6,830 bases of DNA from Bacteroidota bacterium (GCA_022708005.1 JAKIZN010000084.1:1-6830); one strand, 5' to 3'; shown: positions 1 through 5,788, counted from the first letter of the stretch. Program-made: numbers and translations. Notes: generated by a model not told the origin, from the sequence alone.

Positions 1-583
1 GAGTGCTTTCATAATTGCCTGCGTCAAAAAGGCTGTTCGCATTATTTGCAGGTAGATTGCCTGATTTTGGAGCTGGTCGATTATCGCCCATTGCAATTGG
101 CATAGCCGCATTTGGATTTTCATAAGCAATATCTATATCGCTCGCGGTTGATGCGGCAAGTTTCGCAAGTTCGTCGCAACGCTCATTATGCTTATCGCCC
201 GTGTGTGCCATAACTTTGTTCCACTTTACCTTTAGCCTAATCGATAGCTCAAATAACTGCTTTACCAAATCTAAATTTAAAATGAGCTTGCCGTCGGACT
301 TTTTCCAGCCTTTTTTTTGCCATGCAAATATCCATTTGGTCATAGTGTTAAATAGCAGTTCGGAATCTGTGTGTATATTGATAGTTCCTTTGAAATTCTG
401 AAGTTGACGCAATGCTTGTATAGCAGCGAAATATTCCATACGGTTGTTTGTAGTTTTTCTAAATCCGCCGCTGTATAGATATTCCTTGCCCTCGCTTAAA
501 ATTATAGCAGCCCATCCACCTCTGCCCGGATTGCTCAAGCAAGAACCATCAGTATAAACATCTATTTGAGCTATTTCGGGCAT
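1..583 (-). CDS. rnhA: Ribonuclease HI, 3' end beyond the window
   Basis: Ribonuclease HI cleaves the RNA strand of RNA:DNA hybrids (R-loops, Okazaki primers) in the cytoplasm. I translated this from the minus strand; 194 codons are visible and no stop is reached at base 1. The opening VYTDGSC and the acidic/His set match the family: Asp12 (YTDGS), Glu50 (NNRMEY), Asp73 (HTDSE), His127 (AHTGD) and Asp137 (ERCDELA), equivalent to E. coli D10, E48, D70, H124 and D134. The Trp/Lys-rich substrate-binding handle is present at about 84-99 (WIFAWQKKGWKKSDGK). The catalytic domain ends near residue 146, yet the frame stays open for about 48 more residues rich in Asn, Pro and Ala, so the protein carries a C-terminal extension. 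The start at 583 shares one base with the acpS stop (TGATG). GAGGA at 593-597 is a plausible ribosome binding site. Family certain; full length unknown. Confidence 0.95.
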   Translation of the reverse strand, partial: MPEIAQIDVYTDGSCLSNPGRGGWAAIILSEGKEYLYSGGFRKTTNNRMEYFAAIQALRQLQNFKGTINIHTDSELLFNTMTKWIFAWQKKGWKKSDGKLILNLDLVKQLFELSIRLKVKWNKVMAHTGDKHNERCDELAKLAASTASDIDIAYENPNAAMPIAMGDNRPAPKSGNLPANNANSLFDAGNYEST

Positions 584-999
584 CAGGCATTGTCCTCGTT
601 TGCTTTGTCAAAAGTTGCTGTGTCTTGGTCGTCGGACATCACGACAAAAGCTACTGCGTTTGCCTCTGTATGTGAAATTGAAACTTCCGTCGAATAGCTG
701 CCATATTTTTCTTTTAATCCACCGTCTAATACCACAATTGGCTTGCCCGATGGCTCATTTACTATGCCTATTTCCGCAAACTTAAAGCCTTGAGTTAGCC
801 CAGTTCCGATGGCTTTGCTAAAAGATTCCTTAACGGCAAAACGGGCTGCGTAATGCAAGTATTTTTTGTCGTTGAATTGCTCGCAATACTCAATTTCCGT
901 TTCGGTAAAAATTCTTTTTAAAAATCTATCGCCGTATTTTTCAATTGCCGATTTAATTCTTTCTACCTCTATAATATCAGTTCCAATTCCGAATATCAT
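583..999 (-). CDS. acpS: Holo-[acyl-carrier-protein] synthase AcpS
   Basis: This enzyme transfers 4'-phosphopantetheine from coenzyme A to the conserved Ser of apo-ACP, switching on fatty-acid synthesis. The 138-residue product begins with the family signature GIGTDIIEVERI (4-15), with the Mg-binding Asp at position 8. It continues with AARFAVKESFSKAIGTG (51-67), containing the second metal ligand Glu58, and ends the fold with SISHTEANAVAFVV (107-120). The last 16 or so residues are a hydrophilic, acidic tail beyond the usual roughly 120-125-residue length. The start is well supported by AAGGAG at 1005-1010, five bases upstream of ATG. Its ATG overlaps the sirtuin stop as ATGA, and its own stop overlaps the rnhA start as TGATG, so this is the middle gene of a tightly coupled operon. 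Identification is secure. Confidence 0.97.
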   Translation of the reverse strand: MIFGIGTDIIEVERIKSAIEKYGDRFLKRIFTETEIEYCEQFNDKKYLHYAARFAVKESFSKAIGTGLTQGFKFAEIGIVNEPSGKPIVVLDGGLKEKYGSYSTEVSISHTEANAVAFVVMSDDQDTATFDKANEDNA

Positions 1000-1742
1000 T
1001 TATACTCCTTCTTTTTCAATTTTAACGTATTTAAAATTTTGGGCAAAGCGACTGCCGACGGCTCTGCTATTTTCATATCTACTCTTGAGCTAATAGCGGT
1101 TATATTAGGATTTATTTCTACCACAAACGCTCCACGTCTTTTCGCCTGCATAGGCAAGTCTCCAGCGGGAAAAACTTCCGCCGAAGTGCCAATTGAGAAA
1201 TAAATATCCGCGGCATCTGCTTCATAAGATGCTTCTTCGATAACCTTTCGCGGTAGCATCTCGCCGAACCAAACGACAGCAGGGCGAATATTTCTACCGC
1301 ATTCCTTGCAAGTGGGCACCGATTTGCTTGATAAATCAATTATATCAGTATATGGCGTCTTGCACTTTACGCAAAAGTTTTCAATGATATTGCCGTGCAG
1401 TTCCAATACATTCGTCGAGCCAGCTTGGTGGTGCAACCTATCCACGTTCTGTGTTGCAAGACTAAAATGCTGAAAATATTTTTCTAATTCAGCTAAAGCG
1501 TAATGCCCTGCATTAGGCTTAGTGTTTGCAATTACTTGACGGCGGAAGTTATACCATTCCCACACAAGCTCTGGATTAGACATAAATCCTTGCATGCTTG
1601 CAAGTTCTGCGGGATTGAATTTAGCCCATAGCCCATCGGGATCTCTAAAAGTGGATATTCCACTTTCGGCAGAAACGCCTGCTCCGGTAAGTACCGCAAC
1701 ATTATCAGCAGAACACATCAAGTCAATTAGCTTATCAAACAT
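996..1742 (-). CDS. cobB: NAD-dependent protein deacylase, SIR2 family (class III-like)
   Basis: Sirtuins remove acyl groups from protein lysines using NAD+, releasing nicotinamide and O-acyl-ADP-ribose. The 248-residue product shows the full core: GAGVSAESGISTFRD (20-34) for NAD binding, TQNVDRLH (97-104), and the catalytic His116 in LHGN. Four zinc-binding cysteines form C124-x2-C127 and C145-x2-C148. GTSAEVFPA (185-193) and VVEINP (207-212) complete the Rossmann part. Tyr64 and Arg67 in WEWYNFRRQ match the Tyr-x-x-Arg pair that in human SIRT5 and E. coli CobB contacts succinyl or malonyl groups, so desuccinylase/demalonylase activity is predicted as well as deacetylation. The ATG at 1742 has AAGGG (1749-1753) six bases upstream. 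It is the first gene of the sirtuin-acpS-rnhA operon. The family is certain; acyl preference is inferred. Confidence 0.95.
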   Translation of the reverse strand: MFDKLIDLMCSADNVAVLTGAGVSAESGISTFRDPDGLWAKFNPAELASMQGFMSNPELVWEWYNFRRQVIANTKPNAGHYALAELEKYFQHFSLATQNVDRLHHQAGSTNVLELHGNIIENFCVKCKTPYTDIIDLSSKSVPTCKECGRNIRPAVVWFGEMLPRKVIEEASYEADAADIYFSIGTSAEVFPAGDLPMQAKRRGAFVVEINPNITAISSRVDMKIAEPSAVALPKILNTLKLKKKEYK

Positions 1743-1789
1743 TTGTCGCCCTTTATATTTTCCATATTCTTAAAAATACAAAAAAGATA

Positions 1790-1819
1790 GTAAGATAGCA
1801 AGTTTTTTATTTTGGCAAA
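1790..1819 (-). promoter_or_regulatory. Candidate promoter of the sirtuin-acpS-rnhA operon
   Basis: On the minus strand TTTG (1816-1819) is followed after 18 bases by TATCTTAC (1790-1797). This resembles the Bacteroidota primary-sigma pattern, TTTG near -33 and TAnnTTTG near -7, although the downstream half matches only partly. It lies about 50 bases upstream of the sirtuin start. It is the best candidate I see on this strand but is weak. Confidence 0.22.
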
Positions 1820-1934
1820 CTGCAAATATATTCCCTAACATCTTTATGCTTAATGGCTTATCATTTGAATTGAATTAGAGTTAATATAGACACAAGCAAA
1901 AATTTTCTTTGTTTATTTTGCAGATATGTATTAA

Positions 1935-1950
1935 TTTAGTGGTAACTAAA
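1935..1950. promoter_or_regulatory. Short inverted repeat, possible operator
   Basis: TTTAGT and ACTAAA form perfect 6-bp arms around the 4-base centre GGTA, about 95 bases upstream of the DUF438 start. The dyad geometry would suit a dimeric regulator. It matches no operator I know, and in such A+T-rich DNA a 6-bp dyad may be chance. Confidence 0.2.
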
Positions 1951-2014
1951 AAAATAACTTATTTGGTCTAAAATAATAATCAGATGGAAAAGTCTTTATA
2001 AGAAAAATTACTAA

Positions 2015-2031
2015 TAAATTATTATAATTTA
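2015..2031 (+). promoter_or_regulatory. A+T palindrome overlapping a -10-like box before the DUF438 gene
   Basis: TAAATTAT-T-ATAATTTA is a perfect dyad with 8-bp arms and a one-base centre. It contains TATAAT (2023-2028), a canonical -10 hexamer. It ends 14 bases before the ATG at 2046, so if used it would give a leader of only about 10 bases. No good -35 lies 16-18 bases upstream. A repressor bound here would block the promoter, but every base is A or T and chance cannot be excluded. Confidence 0.25.
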
Positions 2032-2045
2032 AAAGAGATAATGTA

Positions 2046-3281
2046 ATGAGTGAACTAATTGACAATTCAAAGCAACGCAAAAGTATTTTGAAATCGCTTA
2101 TTCTTAAGTTGCACGAAGGAGTTAATCCAGAACAAGTACGCAAAGAGTTAGAAAGCGCGCTTAGCGGGATACCGTACGGCGAAGTAGTTGAAGTAGAGCA
2201 AGAGTTGGTGGCTGAAGGGCTTCCAGAGACAGAAATTCAAAAATTATGCGACATCCACAGCTACGTAATGCAAGGAAGCATAGATTTGAGCACTTTTAAA
2301 ATTACACCGCCTGGGCACCCGATTGACACATTCGAAAAAGAAAATCGTGAAATTGAAAAATACGTCGATGAAGCAAATAAAATTTCTGAAGAGTTAATTG
2401 CTGCTGAAAGTGTGGAAAATATTAAGGAAGCTCTGATACCAGTGCGAGCAAAGCTAAATAGCTTGATGGATATAGACAAGCATTATAAGAGAAAAGAATA
2501 TTTGCTGTTTTCATTCCTCGAAAAGCGAGGTATCACCGCTCCGCCTAAAGTAATGTGGGGCAAGCACGACGAAATACGCGAAATGCTGAATGGCACGATT
2601 GAGGCGCTTGCCGAAGTCGATGATAAAGATGATTTTGCTATTATTTATAAAACACTTGTTAAGCCTACCTTGTATTCCATAGCGGATATGATAGTCAAAG
2701 AGGAGAAAATTCTATTTCCTATGTCCGCAGATGAGTTATCCGAAGCCGATTGGTACGAAATTTATAAGCAGACAGGGGATTACGGCTATTGCTTATATGA
2801 CCCAAAAGTTGAGTGGAAGCCTAAAAATTTAATATCTAAAGAGCAAGTCGAAAGTAGCATTACCAGCGATACAATGAGCTTTCCAACAGGTAAATTGAAC
2901 TACGAAGAAGTACTCGGCATTTTGAACACAATTCCAGTCGATATGACTTTTGTCGATAAAAATGACAAGGTGCGATATTTCACTGATGGCAAAGAGCGAA
3001 TATTCGAAAGAAGCAGAGCTATATTGCTCCGCGACGTTAGGATGTGCCACCCGCCGTCAAGCGTTCACATTGTTGATAAAATATTAGAAGATTTTAAGAG
3101 CGGGAAGCAAGATAAAGCACGCTTTTGGATAAATTCGCGCGGCAAATTTATAATGATTGAATATTATGCAGTGCGTGGGACAAATGGCGAATATCTTGGC
3201 ACATTAGAAGTGTCGCAAGACCTTAGCGAGCTAAGGGAGCTTGACGGCGAGCAAAGACTATTAAGCTACGATAAGGAATAG
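2046..3281 (+). CDS. DUF438 - hemerythrin-like - PAS domain protein
   Basis: This is a predicted cytoplasmic sensor of 411 residues with no signal peptide or membrane segment. Three domains follow in order. The first is a helical DUF438 region (about 13-80). The second is a hemerythrin-type HHE four-helix bundle (about 88-228). The third is a PAS domain (about 283-400). Candidate di-iron ligands in the bundle are His91 (PPGHP), His146 and Glu151 (DKHYKRKEYLLF), His174 (MWGKHDEIR) and Glu219/Glu220 (KEEKILFP); all these motifs are typical of DUF438 proteins. The PAS part contains CHPPSSVHIV (334-343), a motif I recall as conserved in this group. Hemerythrin-like domains bind O2 or NO at a non-heme di-iron site, so O2/NO sensing or Fe-S protection is inferred, not shown. 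The ribosome binding site is weak (AAAAGAGA). The gene starts the operon with the DUF1858 gene 4 bases downstream. Architecture is secure; function is not. Confidence 0.9.
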   Translation: MSELIDNSKQRKSILKSLILKLHEGVNPEQVRKELESALSGIPYGEVVEVEQELVAEGLPETEIQKLCDIHSYVMQGSIDLSTFKITPPGHPIDTFEKENREIEKYVDEANKISEELIAAESVENIKEALIPVRAKLNSLMDIDKHYKRKEYLLFSFLEKRGITAPPKVMWGKHDEIREMLNGTIEALAEVDDKDDFAIIYKTLVKPTLYSIADMIVKEEKILFPMSADELSEADWYEIYKQTGDYGYCLYDPKVEWKPKNLISKEQVESSITSDTMSFPTGKLNYEEVLGILNTIPVDMTFVDKNDKVRYFTDGKERIFERSRAILLRDVRMCHPPSSVHIVDKILEDFKSGKQDKARFWINSRGKFIMIEYYAVRGTNGEYLGTLEVSQDLSELRELDGEQRLLSYDKE

Positions 3282-3285
3282 TTAT

Positions 3286-3795
3286 ATGAAAAAGCCAATC
3301 ACTCCAAAAACTAAAGTTGCTGAGCTATTGAAGGATTATCCAGAATTGGAAAGCGAGTTAATCGCTATATCGCCAGAATTTAATAAATTGAAAAATCCTA
3401 TTCTTAGGAAAACAGTTGCGAGAATAACCAACTTGGAGCAAGCCGCAAAAATCGCTAATCTGCAAGTAGGCGATGTGATTAATAAACTGCGCTTACTTGC
3501 TGGATTTGAGCAAATGGAGATAGATCAAAGCAGCGCGGGCAGTTTTGATGATTTTAATATTGAAGATTTTACTATTCAGGAAAGTTTTGATGCTACTCCG
3601 ATTATAAATGCTGGCGAGCATCCAATGCACGATGTTATAGCACTGATGGAAAAACTTGAGCATAACTCTATGCTAGAGCTTATAACTCCATTTTTGCCAT
3701 TGCCATTACTTGAGATAGGCAAAGGTCGCGGACTGAAGGTAAAAAGTATAACTGAAGGAGAAACCGTAATTAAATCATACTTTTTAAAAGTATAG
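3286..3795 (+). CDS. DUF1858 - DUF2249-type protein, partner of the DUF438 protein
   Basis: A soluble 169-residue protein. Residues 5-73 (ITPKTKVAELL…DVINKLRLLAGF) fit the helical DUF1858 fold, which is also the N-terminal module of ScdA/RIC-type iron-sulfur repair proteins and of hybrid-cluster-protein-associated redox domains. An acidic, Phe-rich linker follows (about 78-103). Residues 107-169 (INAGEHPMHDVIAL…LPLPLLE) resemble DUF2249, a TusA/SirA-like two-layer fold. There is no cysteine anywhere in the protein, so neither a CxxC redox role nor a TusA-style persulfide carrier role can apply; a binding or regulatory role with the upstream protein is more likely. AAGGA at 3273-3277, inside the upstream gene's end, lies 8 bases before the ATG. 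The stop at 3795 is followed by a strong terminator. Domain calls are good; function is unknown. Confidence 0.85.
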   Translation: MKKPITPKTKVAELLKDYPELESELIAISPEFNKLKNPILRKTVARITNLEQAAKIANLQVGDVINKLRLLAGFEQMEIDQSSAGSFDDFNIEDFTIQESFDATPIINAGEHPMHDVIALMEKLEHNSMLELITPFLPLPLLEIGKGRGLKVKSITEGETVIKSYFLKV

Positions 3796-3825
3796 CAGCG
3801 AAAAATAGTGATTATTGAAAACGCA

Positions 3826-3863
3826 GGGCTACCTCGAGAGCAAATAGGTAGCCCCATTTTTTT
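3826..3863 (+). terminator. Intrinsic terminator of the DUF438-DUF1858 operon
   Basis: A perfect 9-bp stem, GGGCTACCT (3826-3834) with AGGTAGCCC (3846-3854), encloses an 11-base loop and is followed by CA and a run of seven T (3857-3863). It begins 30 bases after the DUF1858 stop. On the opposite strand the hairpin also follows the pseudouridine synthase stop, but the T-run there is poor (TGCGTTTT), so it is strong for the plus strand and at best partial for the minus strand. Confidence 0.88.
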
Positions 3864-3868
3864 ACGGA

Positions 3869-4927
3869 TTAATAATTTGCACTTTTTAGAATATCAATAA
3901 TACTTTTGAAATCGCTCGGAAGCTCAGAGTCAAACCGTAATTTTTGCTTGGAAATTGGATGCACAAAGCCTAAAGTTTTTGCGTGCAGCATTTGCCTATT
4001 TGATGCGATTTTCAGACATTTTTCTGCAATAATTCTAAACCTCGGATTTTCGCCACCATAGTTGATTGAAGTGCCGCCATAGAATGGGTCGCCAAAAATC
4101 GGATGCTTCAAATATTGCGAATGAACCCTAATTTGGTGAGTTCGCCCAGTTCGCAAAACATATTTTACTAATGAAATATATTGATAATCGTCGAGTGCAA
4201 AATAGTCCGTTAGTGCGGATTTACCACCTTTGGGGACAACGGTAAAGATTTTCCTATCTTTATTAGAGCGTGCCAAATTTGCATTAATTTCTCCTGTGCT
4301 GTTACTAAATTGTCCCCATACCAAAGCCCAGTATTCGCGCTCTGTTGATTTTTCCGCAAATTGCTTAGCAAGAAATGCGTGGCTGGCAGGATCTTTTGCG
4401 ATTACCAACAGCCCAGACGTATCTTTATCGATGCGGTGAACTAATCCCGGCCGCACTTTATCGCCTGCAAAAATCTCGCCTTCGCTGGTTTCTTCATCTT
4501 CGTCATCATCTATTTCGATAGGCACATTTTCAGTAATTCCAAAGTGGTGCAATAGAGCATTGACCAAAGTGCCGCTGCGGTTTCCAAATCCCGGATGAAC
4601 GCACATACCAGACGGCTTATTGATAACCATTAAATAATCATCTTCGAACAATACTTCGAGCGGTATATTTTCAGGGACAAGCTCTATTGGCGGCAATTTC
4701 ATCACTACGCACTCAACATTGTCGCCGGGCTGCACTTTTCTGCTTGCTTTTACCGCTTTGCCATTGATTTTGACACATCCCATATCTATGGCTTTTTGCA
4801 CTCGATTGCGAGTAGCTCCGCCTATCGCTCTCGACAGAAAAATATCTACTCGCTCAGGGCTTTGCCCAGCAGTTATGTAGAACGTATAGGTTGTCTCGAT
4901 TTTATCAGGGTAGTTGTTGATTTCCAT
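3869..4927 (-). CDS. rluD: RluA/RluD-family ribosomal large-subunit pseudouridine synthase
   Basis: The enzyme isomerises specific uridines of 23S rRNA to pseudouridine. The product has 352 residues. An S4 RNA-binding domain (about 25-75, SPERVDIFLSRAIGG…VKINGKAV) precedes the catalytic domain. This contains VINKPSGMCVHPG (101-113), HRIDKDTSGLLVIAK (164-178) with catalytic Asp167, and RTGRTHQIRVHS (259-270), ending with HAKTLGFVHPIS (315-326). An acidic insertion (about 137-157, Asp/Glu-rich) sits just before the catalytic motif, a variable surface loop. The ATG at 4927 lies 23 bases inside the 3' end of lspA, which implies translational coupling; the local ribosome binding site is weak. An lspA-rluD order is also seen in Bacillus. 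The domain layout supports RluD/RluA family strongly; the exact target uridines cannot be read from sequence, so the symbol is tentative. Confidence 0.93.
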   Translation of the reverse strand: MEINNYPDKIETTYTFYITAGQSPERVDIFLSRAIGGATRNRVQKAIDMGCVKINGKAVKASRKVQPGDNVECVVMKLPPIELVPENIPLEVLFEDDYLMVINKPSGMCVHPGFGNRSGTLVNALLHHFGITENVPIEIDDDEDEETSEGEIFAGDKVRPGLVHRIDKDTSGLLVIAKDPASHAFLAKQFAEKSTEREYWALVWGQFSNSTGEINANLARSNKDRKIFTVVPKGGKSALTDYFALDDYQYISLVKYVLRTGRTHQIRVHSQYLKHPIFGDPFYGGTSINYGGENPRFRIIAEKCLKIASNRQMLHAKTLGFVHPISKQKLRFDSELPSDFKSIIDILKSANY

Positions 4928-5558
4928 TATGCTCTGCCGACAAATCAGGTTCTATTGCATTATCTGGCAGCTCTTGCTTGCCTTGCCTAAAAGCTTCCTT
5001 TAGCGATGGTATTTTAGAATGGAAAATAAGCAGAGTGATAAACCCGCAAGTTACGCAAGAATCGGCAACGTTAAACACTGGGAAATGAGTGTAATGCAAT
5101 CCTAAAAAATTAATATCGGGTATATCGACTTGAACGAAATCGACGACGTGTCCGTAGAAAAGTGGCTGTGTGCCATAAAGCGCACCATAAAATACTCTAT
5201 CAATCAGATTCCCGACTGCGCCCGCAAGAATTAGAGTGATTCCGACCCTTACGCTATGGCTTGCAAAGGTTATCTTGTATAAATAAACTGCAAGGGCTAT
5301 CGATGCGACTATCGAGAACAAACTCAAAAATATCTTTGCCCAGCCGAATTCAATGCCAAATGCCATGCCCGGATTTTCTATATATGTCCATTGTAAAAAA
5401 TCACCAATGACCGGAATAGACTGCCCATAATACATGCCATCATGCTTAAATCCAAAAATATCGAATCCTTTTACAGCCAGCTTTGTAGCTTGGTCGAATA
5501 CCACAAGCATTATTGCGGCAAAAAAATACCACTTCGTTACTTTATTCTCGTTATCCAT
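4905..5558 (-). CDS. lspA: Lipoprotein signal peptidase (signal peptidase II)
   Basis: This inner-membrane aspartyl protease removes signal peptides from prolipoproteins just before the lipidated Cys. I chose the ATG at 5558 (MDNENKVTKWYFF…, 217 residues) because it places the first membrane helix at about 10-22, as in the family. The open frame continues to an ATG at 5663 but adds 35 residues without family character. Seen motifs: FDQATK (21-26), YIENPGMAFGI (59-69), GNLIDR (116-121), GHVVDF with catalytic Asp140, and FNVADS with catalytic Asp166. The segments between the DR, VVD and ADS motifs are longer than in Proteobacteria, matching forms I recall from Bacteroidota/Chlorobiota. About 35 hydrophilic residues follow the last helix. 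No Shine-Dalgarno is visible; the leader is A-rich. Its 3' end overlaps the pseudouridine synthase start. Confidence 0.95.
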   Translation of the reverse strand: MDNENKVTKWYFFAAIMLVVFDQATKLAVKGFDIFGFKHDGMYYGQSIPVIGDFLQWTYIENPGMAFGIEFGWAKIFLSLFSIVASIALAVYLYKITFASHSVRVGITLILAGAVGNLIDRVFYGALYGTQPLFYGHVVDFVQVDIPDINFLGLHYTHFPVFNVADSCVTCGFITLLIFHSKIPSLKEAFRQGKQELPDNAIEPDLSAEHNGNQQLP

Positions 5559-5616
5559 TTTGCTTATTTTTTTATTGCCAATATTAAGAATGTAACAACG
5601 ATTCAGCCGTGCAAAG

Positions 5617-5645
5617 ATTATATAGCAAAGCTTACAAAACAAGTT
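5617..5645 (-). promoter_or_regulatory. Candidate lspA promoter
   Basis: A perfect TATAAT is present on the minus strand at 5617-5622, about 58 bases upstream of the chosen lspA ATG. The -35 side is poor: AACTTG at 17-bp spacing, or TTGTTT at 14 bp. It lies between the repeat element (5686-5830) and lspA, where a promoter is expected if the element's hairpin terminates upstream transcription. Confidence 0.3.
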
Positions 5646-5721
5646 AGCAGTTGCCCGACGCAAGCAAAAGGCTTATGTTTATCCCAAATAATTCATTAGG
5701 AACTCTAACCTCAACCCCCAG

Positions 5722-5745
5722 CCCCTTCTCCAAGTGGAGAAGGGG
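5722..5745. repeat. C/G-rich perfect hairpin within the element
   Basis: CCCCTTCTCC (5722-5731) and GGAGAAGGGG (5736-5745) form a 10-bp perfect stem with the loop AAGT. The C-rich lead-in (ACCTCAACCCCCAG) is the usual companion of this palindrome in dispersed repeats I remember from other genomes. Neither strand has a T-run directly after the stem, so a repeat module is a better reading than a terminator. Confidence 0.75.
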
Positions 5746-5748
5746 AGC

Positions 5749-5788
5749 AAAAATAGCTGTCCTACACCTCGAAGGTGTAGGACAGCTA
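5749..5788 (-). terminator. Long palindrome acting as probable minus-strand terminator
   Basis: TAGCTGTCCTACACCT (5754-5769) and AGGTGTAGGACAGCTA (5773-5788) form a perfect 16-bp stem with a 3-base loop. Read on the minus strand, the stem is followed at once by five T (5753-5749), giving an intrinsic-terminator layout 64 bases after the lipoprotein stop. On the plus strand no T-run follows. The stem is unusually long and perfect for a terminator and belongs to the repeat element, which may supply termination to its neighbour. Confidence 0.65.

Larger units (their letters stand above)
1743..2045. other. Divergent intergenic region
   Basis: About 300 very A+T-rich bases separate the minus-strand sirtuin operon from the plus-strand DUF438 operon, so both promoters should lie here. 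I see no convincing ORF, tRNA or structured RNA. What can be pointed to is a weak minus-strand promoter candidate near 1790-1819, two short inverted repeats (1935-1950 and 2015-2031) on the DUF438 side, and a near-tandem AAGATAG duplication at 1784-1798. Composition this skewed produces such motifs readily, so none is firm. Confidence 0.6.

Noticed and set aside
201..401. Plus-strand open frame opposite RNase HI
   Set aside because: It lies wholly antisense to a well-supported catalytic domain, has no recognisable motif and no ribosome binding site.
866..1093. Plus-strand open frame spanning the acpS start
   Set aside because: It is antisense to both acpS and the end of the sirtuin gene, whose motifs are intact. 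The hydrophobic translation is a by-product of the opposite strand.
1959..1976. FNR/CRP-type operator (TTATTT…AAATAA)
   Set aside because: The arms lack the TTGAT/ATCAA or TGTGA/TCACA core, and the all-A/T arms are expected by chance in this region.
3576..3857. Minus-strand open frame opposite the DUF1858 gene
   Set aside because: It runs through the terminator hairpin and is antisense to a coherent domain protein; no family similarity is visible.
5559..5663. N-terminal extension of lspA to the ATG at 5663
   Set aside because: It would add 35 residues with no LspA character and would overlap the TATAAT candidate promoter. The ATG at 5558 gives the expected N terminus just before the first membrane helix.
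5442..5699. Plus-strand open frame across the lspA 5' end and the repeat boundary
   Set aside because: It overlaps the conserved N-terminal half of LspA in antisense and has no motif or ribosome binding site.
5722..5788. CRISPR-like repeat pair
   Set aside because: The two palindromes differ in sequence and length, there is no regular spacer, and no cas gene is nearby. They are independent hairpins within one element.
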